Assembly (NCBI GenBank): GCA_002793355.1
Contig: PFQB01000052.1
Span: 1-26,705 of the forward strand
Source of the DNA: Candidatus Dojkabacteria bacterium CG_4_10_14_0_2_um_filter_Dojkabacteria_WS6_41_15
GTDB taxonomy: Bacteria; Patescibacteriota; Dojkabacteria; GCA-002793355
DNA length: 26,705 bases
Direction of reading: 5' to 3'
Both the position numbers and the translations under genes were made by a program. The stretch's first letter is position 1, and each line of letters begins with the position of its first letter. Of this stretch, positions 20,913 through 26,705 are shown in pieces. Below the pieces are notes generated by a model. That model was not told the origin of the DNA. It saw only the letters and a list, made by a program, of their open reading frames with translations, and made no database searches.

Positions 20913-21572
20913 ATGACTATTTCGGATTGGATTCAGGTTTCTATTGGGGTAATTGCCCTCCTAGTTGCATTTATTGGACCGTTGATGTCCGAGTACTATA
21001 AATATAACTTCCGTTCCCCCAAGTTAAAAATAGATTTCAAACATAGTAACCCATTTTGTCATAAGACAGTTACAACAAAGAGTTACCAAGTCTATTATTT
21101 TCGTTTTGCTGTAAAAAACGAAGGAAAGGTAGCCGCGGAGGATTGTACTGTCTTTCTAGAAGGAATTTCAAAGAAAGATAGTTCCGGTGAGTATATTGAA
21201 GAAAGGGTTTTTACTCCAGTGGTTTTAAATTGGTCTGCAAAACACGATTCCGAAAGGCGCGCACTAACAATACAGTCCGGTAATCTGTTTTTTGCAGACA
21301 TTGGTTATATCGTTGACCCTTCAACTTTTCATTATGAGTCAATCTTTATTGGATATTCACCTGAGGATAAAAAGCAAATTAATTTCGTTTTTTCAGGTGA
21401 GAATTCACTTTTTTCACAGAAGGATTGTTTAACACCTGGAGACTACAACTTAAAAATTTGTGTCTACTCAAAAAATGCGAATCCGGTACCACTTGAACTT
21501 AAACTATCGTGGTCAGGACAATGGAAAGAAAATACTGATGAAATGTTTCAGCACATTGTTATAAGACGATAA
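20913..21572 (+). CDS. Single-pass membrane protein with beta-rich domain
   Basis: A 219-residue protein. Residues 5-25 (DWIQVSIGVIALLVAFIGPLM) are one transmembrane helix. The rest is a beta-rich domain: SYQVYYFRFAVKNEGKVAAEDCTVFLEGI looks like the first half of an immunoglobulin-like sandwich, and DYNLKICVYSKNANPVPLELKLSW the second half. No enzyme motif is seen. Similar small anchored beta domains occur in accessory and defence islands, but no function can be given. ATG 20913 is chosen because TATAAT ends 5 nt before it. The stop is one base from the end of the opposing recombinase gene. Confidence 0.7.
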   Translation: MTISDWIQVSIGVIALLVAFIGPLMSEYYKYNFRSPKLKIDFKHSNPFCHKTVTTKSYQVYYFRFAVKNEGKVAAEDCTVFLEGISKKDSSGEYIEERVFTPVVLNWSAKHDSERRALTIQSGNLFFADIGYIVDPSTFHYESIFIGYSPEDKKQINFVFSGENSLFSQKDCLTPGDYNLKICVYSKNANPVPLELKLSWSGQWKENTDEMFQHIVIRR

Positions 21573-21573
21573 T

Positions 21574-22899
21574 CTAGTATTTAATACGAAGTTCCCGTTC
21601 TTTCAATATAAATAACGTTTTAACTCCAGTTAGTACATTCTGCCTTTCTTCTGGTGTTCCATACTGGAGTATGTGAAGGAAATAGTCTTTGATCATTTCG
21701 GATTCAGTTTGATTAATTACTTTCGCTATTTTCGCGTTATTCCTGTGCGGAGTAGTTTCAAATGCCTCACCATTTTTCCGTTGCATAATTTGTTGTAAAT
21801 GATCCAATCTTTTGATCTCGTCCTGAAAAAGATTCCAGAGGTACTCCTTGTCTAGCTTTATCTGAGGCATAAGAGCAACAATTTGTCGTATGAGTTCAGT
21901 CTCAGTGATGTAGGGTTCGGGACAATCATAATCCTTAATTCTGCTGCAATGGTAATAGATGTGTGGATGAACATCCCCATTCTTGATTACTCTGTACTTC
22001 ATCTCTGCTGTTATATTTCCACCACAGCTTCCACATTTGCATATCTTTTTGAAAGGGTAAAGCTGTTTATTCCATTGTTTTGGCGTTGTTTGTAACCTTA
22101 TTTGTACCTTGTCGAATACTTGTTTGGTGATGAGTGGTTCATGAGTTCCCTTGTACCATTTGTTACCAAACCTAAATTCACCATAGTAAAATGGGTTCTT
22201 CAATGTTTCGTAAATTCTACTTAGTGAAAGGTCTTTTCCACTTCGAGATTTAAAGTCCATCATACGTAACCATTTTCTAATTGCTCTCCCAGACAATCCT
22301 TTCTCCGCGACGTGCATGAACATCTGTTTAATAATTGGAGATTTCTCTGGATCTACAATGACACTCGAAATTCTATTCGATTTCATCATGTTGAGATACC
22401 CTAAAGGTGCCATGGTTGGTCTAATCCCAGCCTGACATTTGCTACGATGCCCTCTCTTTACGTTTATACCTCTGTTATCATTTTCGAGCTTCGCTTGGGA
22501 GCAGAGTATCATGAGCAGAAACTTCTCGTTCGGGTTGTTTGTGAAAATCTGAGAATGAGTTCGGATAAGCGAGAGTTTTCCTTGATCCATCAAATCTACT
22601 ATTCGACCTAAGTCGCCTGCATTTCTCGAAATCCGATCAGGAGCCCACGTTACAATGCCGTTGTACTTGCCACTGCTTATTCCTTCGACCATTAGGTTAA
22701 ACTGCGGTCGTTGACCAGTTTCTTTAGCCGAATGGCTTTCCGTAATGATGTCGACGACCTTGATATGTTCGCGCTTTGCCAATTCACTCATTTCGTGGAG
22801 TTGGCTATCTATACTCATTGCCTGCTTCTCATCTGATTCTGATGATTTTCTGGCATAGAGGCAGTATCGCATGTCCGGTACTTTTATTGTTTTTTCCAT
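21574..22899 (-). CDS. Large serine recombinase
   Basis: A 441-residue large serine recombinase. The N-terminal resolvase domain has YCLYARKSSESDEKQAMSIDSQ with the nucleophile Ser (19 or 20), and WAPDRISRNAGDLGRIVDLMD with the active-site arginines. The recombinase domain follows (RPTMAPLGYLN, LKNPFYYGEFRFG), then a zinc ribbon (CKCGSCGG ... HCSRIKDYDC) and a coiled-coil (FQDEIKRLDHLQQIMQ). Such enzymes integrate and excise elements at specific att sites. ATG 22899 is preferred over TTG 22917. It lies 46 bp downstream of hsdR on the same strand, which suggests a shared transcript or a mobile restriction island. Confidence 0.93.
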   Translation of the reverse strand: MEKTIKVPDMRYCLYARKSSESDEKQAMSIDSQLHEMSELAKREHIKVVDIITESHSAKETGQRPQFNLMVEGISSGKYNGIVTWAPDRISRNAGDLGRIVDLMDQGKLSLIRTHSQIFTNNPNEKFLLMILCSQAKLENDNRGINVKRGHRSKCQAGIRPTMAPLGYLNMMKSNRISSVIVDPEKSPIIKQMFMHVAEKGLSGRAIRKWLRMMDFKSRSGKDLSLSRIYETLKNPFYYGEFRFGNKWYKGTHEPLITKQVFDKVQIRLQTTPKQWNKQLYPFKKICKCGSCGGNITAEMKYRVIKNGDVHPHIYYHCSRIKDYDCPEPYITETELIRQIVALMPQIKLDKEYLWNLFQDEIKRLDHLQQIMQRKNGEAFETTPHRNNAKIAKVINQTESEMIKDYFLHILQYGTPEERQNVLTGVKTLFILKERELRIKY

Positions 22900-22945
22900 A
22901 CAACACAAGTACCGCAAAGTTGAGAGGAAGTCTAGCCGGAATTCC

Positions 22946-25900
22946 TTATTCTGTAGCTGTATCCTCTCCCATTATTTCCGCCTGTTTAATCACATTATCA
23001 ACTGCCAACTGTTGCATATCTGGGGGATAGCCATAACGATTAAGCACGCTCTTAACAGCAAGTCGTAATTTTGCACGAACACTTTCCTTAATTTTCCAGT
23101 CAATTGAGGTGTTTTCTCTAACTTTCTGGAGTACTTCCCTTGCAATAAAGGCTAATTGCTTATCACCAAGTACCTGTAAGGCACTTTCATTCTGAGAGAG
23201 GGCATCATAGAAAGCTAACTCATCTTCTTTAAGTCCAAGTTCAACCTGTTTTGAATCTCCTTCACGCATCTGGCGAGCAATATTCATTAACTCATCAATA
23301 ACTTCGACAGTGGTAATAAGGTTGTTGTACCTATTAATGACTCCTTTGAGTAGTTCCGAGAACTTCTGGCTTTGTATGATATTCACTCGTTGCTTAAACT
23401 TGATTTCATCGGATAAAAGCTTCTTGAGTAGTTCCAATGCAAGATTCTTGTGAGTCATATTCCTAACTTCGTTCATGAACTCATCGGAAAGTATTGAAAC
23501 GTCGGGCCTTTTAATGCCAGCGGCATCAAAGATATCGACAACCTTATCAGTTACAATCGCACCTTCAACGATTTGCTTAATTGCCATCTCAATTTCACGA
23601 GGAGATTTTTTGCCTTCTTCACCAATACCACGCAACTTTACTATTCGTGCTTTTATGGCTTGAAATACTGCAACTTCATCTTTATGATTCAAGGCGTATT
23701 CGTGTGGAACTGCGATCGAGAATGCTTTCGATAATGCAACTACTTGCGTAATAAACTCATCAGTTTGTTTGTCTTTGCCACTTAAAATATGTTCTTGCGC
23801 TTCAAGGAGAATAGATAAGCGCCCTCGTATATCAGCATCAAAGTACCTTTCATAATCAAAACCATTAAACATTCTGGAAACTATCTCAAGTCTACTGAGA
23901 AATTCTGCGACAGCTTCTTCTTGGTTCAGTGTAGGCTTACCTTTACCACCACTTTCAGTGTAAATTGAAAGTGCAGCCTTAAGGTCTGAAGCAATACCAA
24001 TATAGTCGACTATTAATCCTGCCGGCTTGTCCTTATAAACACGATTTACTCTTGCAATTGCCTGCATAAGGTTGTGTTCCTTCATTGGCTTATCAATGTA
24101 CATTGTGTGCAAACAGGGAACATCAAAGCCTGTAAGCCACATATCACGAACAATAACTAGTTGTAATTCATCGCTAGCGTTCTTGAACCTATCGCCAAGT
24201 TCTTTTCGTTCTGTTTTATTTGTGTGGTGGGGTTGAAATTCGATTGGGTCTGAGGAGCTTGAAGTCATTACCACTTTAAGCTTTCCTTTTCTAAGGTCGT
24301 CATTGTGCCATTCTGGTCGTAGTTTAACTATCTCGGCATATAAATCAACTGCGATTTTTCTACTCATACAGACAATCATTCCCTTTCCTTTTATTGCACT
24401 ATTTCTTTCCTCAAAGTGTTCAACAATATCCTTTGCAACAACCTTTAATCTTTCCGTGTGTCCGACAATAGCTTCTAATTGAGCCCACTTTGCTCGTGCT
24501 TGAGCTTCAAATTCTAGGCCTTCAGTTACTTCATCAATCTCTTGGTCTAGCTGTGCAATCTGATCGTCTTTCAAGTGAAGTTTTGCAAGACGTGAAGTGT
24601 AATAGATTGGGACTGTTGCACCATCTGCTACTGCCTGTTGAATATCGTATACATCAATGTAATTCCCAAATACGGCAGGTGTTGAGGCATCTACCTTTTC
24701 GATTGGTGTGCCTGTAAATCCGATAAAGGTAGCACTTGGAATTGCATCTCGGATATACTTAGCATGTCCATACTTCATAAGAACATTCTGTGATTTCTCA
24801 TCAACAATGGCTTTGCCACCAAATCCATATTGGCTTCTATGTGCTTCATCCGCAACAACAACGATATTCGACCTGTTTGAAAGCAACTCGAATACATCTT
24901 TTCCTGCTTCTGGCTCGAACTTTTGAATGGTTGTAAAGATAATGCCACCTGCTTCTCGTTTTAGAAGTTCCTTTAAATGCGTAATACTTGTCGCTTGAAT
25001 AGGTTCTTGTCGTAATATGTTTTTACAGTTTGCAAAGGTTTCGAATAATTGACCGTCTAAATCGTTTCTATCGGTTACCACGACAACTGTTGGGTTATTC
25101 AATTGCTGTACCACCTTTCCTGTATAAAACACCATAGAAAGTGATTTGCCCGATCCTTGCGTGTGCCACATTACTCCTGCTTTATGGTCGCCTTTTGGTT
25201 GGTCAGTTACTGAAGGTAGATAGAAGTTTTGTGGAGCGTCTTTTAGGAAACTTTCAGTTTGTGCAGTTGCTCTTATAGTCGATTCAACAGCCTTATTCAC
25301 TGCATAGTATTGATGGTATTGAGCAACCTTCTTTTCTTTTGAAATAATCTTTTGGCCTGTTTGTGGGTCTTGTCGTTCGGAACGTTCAAATACAATGAAG
25401 TTACGAATTAAATCAAGAAGTACGTCTGGTCTTAACATACCTTTAACCATGGTTTCAATCTGTGGAGTTGTTGCACTATCATATCTAACGCCATCTATAC
25501 TTTTCCATGCGGAAAATCGTGAAAGTTCAGAAGTAATTGTGCCTGATTTTGCATCGAGTCCATCGGAAGCAATAACAATCGTGTTGTATGTAAAAAGGCT
25601 TGGAATTACTTTCTTGTAAGTTTGAAGTTGATTGTATGCACATTCCATTGTGGCGTTCTCATCCACGGCATTTTTAAGCTCAATAACGAGTATTGGGATA
25701 CCGTTAATTAGGATTACAACATCAGGGCGTTTGTTATGGTTATTCTCAATTACAGTGTACTGATTTGTAACAATAAGCTCATTATTTGTAATGTTTTCAT
25801 AGTCGATAATCTGAACACTCTTACCTCTATCAACGCCCTCTTGAAAGAACTCTGTTGGCACACCTTCAACTAGCATTTTATGAAAGGCTTCGTTGTTTTC

Positions 25901-26128
25901 AAGTAAGTTTTGCGTTACTGTGCTTAATACCTTCTTGTGTGCTTGGTCTTTACAAGTTTGCGGTAGGGTTGGATTTAGACGTTCTATTGCTGATTTGAGT
26001 CTTTGTACCAATACAATGTCAGAAAGGTTTTGGCGTTCTGTTTCAAGCGTTTCAGGGGATACGTAGGTGTATCCAAGGTGCTCAATTAATTCGATTGTTA
26101 GTTTTTCAATTTCTGATTCGTACATCAC
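22946..26128 (-). CDS. hsdR: Type I restriction enzyme, R subunit
   Basis: A 1060-residue HsdR, full length. The N-terminal nuclease has the PD-(D/E)xK core: RPDVVILINGIPILVIELKN, with Asp136, Glu150 and Lys152. The translocase follows: Walker A HTQGSGKS (322-329), DEAH at 427-430 (VVADEAHRSQYG), motif III FTGTP and motif VI AIARVNRVYKDK. The C-terminal helical region would contact HsdM. The enzyme cuts unmodified DNA after ATP-driven translocation when joined with HsdM and HsdS, neither of which is in the window. GTG 26128 overlaps the upstream stop as TAGTG; ATG 26125 directly follows and may be used instead. Tight coupling to the upstream gene is evident. Confidence 0.96.
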   Translation of the reverse strand: MMYESEIEKLTIELIEHLGYTYVSPETLETERQNLSDIVLVQRLKSAIERLNPTLPQTCKDQAHKKVLSTVTQNLLENNEAFHKMLVEGVPTEFFQEGVDRGKSVQIIDYENITNNELIVTNQYTVIENNHNKRPDVVILINGIPILVIELKNAVDENATMECAYNQLQTYKKVIPSLFTYNTIVIASDGLDAKSGTITSELSRFSAWKSIDGVRYDSATTPQIETMVKGMLRPDVLLDLIRNFIVFERSERQDPQTGQKIISKEKKVAQYHQYYAVNKAVESTIRATAQTESFLKDAPQNFYLPSVTDQPKGDHKAGVMWHTQGSGKSLSMVFYTGKVVQQLNNPTVVVVTDRNDLDGQLFETFANCKNILRQEPIQATSITHLKELLKREAGGIIFTTIQKFEPEAGKDVFELLSNRSNIVVVADEAHRSQYGFGGKAIVDEKSQNVLMKYGHAKYIRDAIPSATFIGFTGTPIEKVDASTPAVFGNYIDVYDIQQAVADGATVPIYYTSRLAKLHLKDDQIAQLDQEIDEVTEGLEFEAQARAKWAQLEAIVGHTERLKVVAKDIVEHFEERNSAIKGKGMIVCMSRKIAVDLYAEIVKLRPEWHNDDLRKGKLKVVMTSSSSDPIEFQPHHTNKTERKELGDRFKNASDELQLVIVRDMWLTGFDVPCLHTMYIDKPMKEHNLMQAIARVNRVYKDKPAGLIVDYIGIASDLKAALSIYTESGGKGKPTLNQEEAVAEFLSRLEIVSRMFNGFDYERYFDADIRGRLSILLEAQEHILSGKDKQTDEFITQVVALSKAFSIAVPHEYALNHKDEVAVFQAIKARIVKLRGIGEEGKKSPREIEMAIKQIVEGAIVTDKVVDIFDAAGIKRPDVSILSDEFMNEVRNMTHKNLALELLKKLLSDEIKFKQRVNIIQSQKFSELLKGVINRYNNLITTVEVIDELMNIARQMREGDSKQVELGLKEDELAFYDALSQNESALQVLGDKQLAFIAREVLQKVRENTSIDWKIKESVRAKLRLAVKSVLNRYGYPPDMQQLAVDNVIKQAEIMGEDTATE

Positions 26129-26705
26129 TATGTTTGTAATACTTTAACTATGAACTCAATTGCTGCTCGATTATAAATGCTGTTAACGCTTGTCGGAGGA
26201 ATAGCATCGCTTTCGTATTTTTCTTCTTGTGTCCTGCTTCTAAAGCAGAACACTGAGTATGTAGGGTCGGCTTTGATTGCGTTATCTTTAATGACTTCAT
26301 GTATTTCAGACGGCTTTGCATTGGGTAAGACTATCTTGATTTCTGATTCAAGTTCTTTATATGTAAAAGGATACAGCTCTAATAAATTTCTTCTTCTAAC
26401 TTTTGTAACTTCAATGCTTGAAACCGGTTGGACTTCACCAACTAACTTTAAGGTAGTGGTTCCTGTTTTTTGATTAAACTGTCCCTCTTTTATGAACTTG
26501 ATTTGCTTCAACAACGACTCATCAATAACTAATACATTACTCTCATTCTTTTCAATGATTCCTTTCTCTGTATCTAATATTGCGGCATTTTCTGGCTTTA
26601 TCCTCGCAATCTTTTGCATTAAATTACTCCAGTGCAAGTTAGTTTTATTTATTCTCTGTTGAATAATATTGTTTAGTTCCGCAAAAAGAACTTTTTGAGT
26701 TCTGC
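26128..26705 (-). CDS. Unknown gene upstream of hsdR, cut by the right edge
   Basis: The minus-strand frame ends at TAG 26130-26128 and stays open to base 26705, so at least 191 residues are present and the start lies outside the window. The first visible residues (VLFAELNNIIQQRINKTNLHW) run into a helical segment (SNLMQKIARIKPENAAILD). Later parts have a beta stretch (TTTLKLVGEVQPVSS) and a C-terminal domain (KADPTYSVFCFRSRTQEEKY ... NRAAIEFIVKVLQ). No family is recognised. It is not HsdM (no NPPY) and shows no HsdS target-recognition pattern. Translational coupling to hsdR makes it part of the restriction operon. Confidence 0.75.
   Translation of the reverse strand, partial: RTQKVLFAELNNIIQQRINKTNLHWSNLMQKIARIKPENAAILDTEKGIIEKNESNVLVIDESLLKQIKFIKEGQFNQKTGTTTLKLVGEVQPVSSIEVTKVRRRNLLELYPFTYKELESEIKIVLPNAKPSEIHEVIKDNAIKADPTYSVFCFRSRTQEEKYESDAIPPTSVNSIYNRAAIEFIVKVLQT

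Noticed and set aside
1..26705. CRISPR array or IS element
   Set aside because: No regularly spaced short repeats and no transposase with terminal inverted repeats were seen. The only recombinase is the serine type at 21574-22899.
1..26705. UGA recoded as Gly or Trp
   Set aside because: Genes end cleanly in TGA (972), none of the clear genes contains an in-frame TGA, and the tRNA-Trp anticodon is CCA, not UCA.

Overview
The window reads as a low-GC bacterial chromosome, probably a Patescibacteria (CPR) member, possibly Saccharibacteria-like. That placement is inference: there is no rRNA or marker tree here. Reasons: compact, mostly small or divergent proteins; GatCAB for Gln-/Asn-tRNA; TrmB-type and XRE regulators beside accessory enzymes; and a repeated gene-start layout in which a TATAAT-like box sits 5-7 nt before the start codon, implying leaderless mRNAs. 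TGA works as a stop (972 and 66), so the UGA=Gly codes of Gracilibacteria and Absconditabacteria do not apply.

Layout. 1-972: end of an edge gene and two tandem related small proteins of unknown family. 1138-1896: a tiny leaderless frame and a hypothetical gene. 1978-4940: an OmpR-type winged-helix protein, a divergent class-V-like PLP enzyme and a GNAT acetyltransferase. 5008-8204: gatCAB, with a leaderless head gene and strong AGGAGG sites inside the operon. 8222-11978: a small hypothetical, a TrmB-type regulator with an inverted-repeat operator over its own promoter, an aldo/keto-reductase-like protein lacking the catalytic Tyr, and a one-piece ABC protein. 11965-13985: a degenerate Fic protein with an intact winged helix, divergent from an XRE-HAD fusion. 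13982-16366: a hypothetical, a gene remnant, tRNA-Arg(CCG) with an 18-bp palindrome at its 3' end, an HD hydrolase and an SDR oxidoreductase.

16436-20912 is an accessory stretch: tRNA-Ser(CGA), an EamA transporter, a nucleotidyltransferase, a two-part glycosyltransferase, tRNA-Trp(CCA), a 13-codon leader frame with tandem Trp codons, and a tRNA/tmRNA 3'-end fragment. The regions 3' of tRNA-Ser and of the fragment share three sequence boxes at the same distances. 20913-26705: a single-pass membrane protein, then on the minus strand a large serine recombinase, type I restriction HsdR and the 3' part of another gene running off the right edge. hsdM and hsdS are not in the window.

The most notable signals are (1) the leaderless promoter pattern across the window, (2) the Trp-Trp leader frame ahead of tRNA-Trp and the glycosyltransferase operon, with two mutually exclusive RNA pairings, (3) the shared 3'-flank module at two RNA-gene ends, which suggests related integration scars, and (4) the degenerate Fic-winged-helix gene facing the XRE-HAD gene across a palindrome-rich promoter region.
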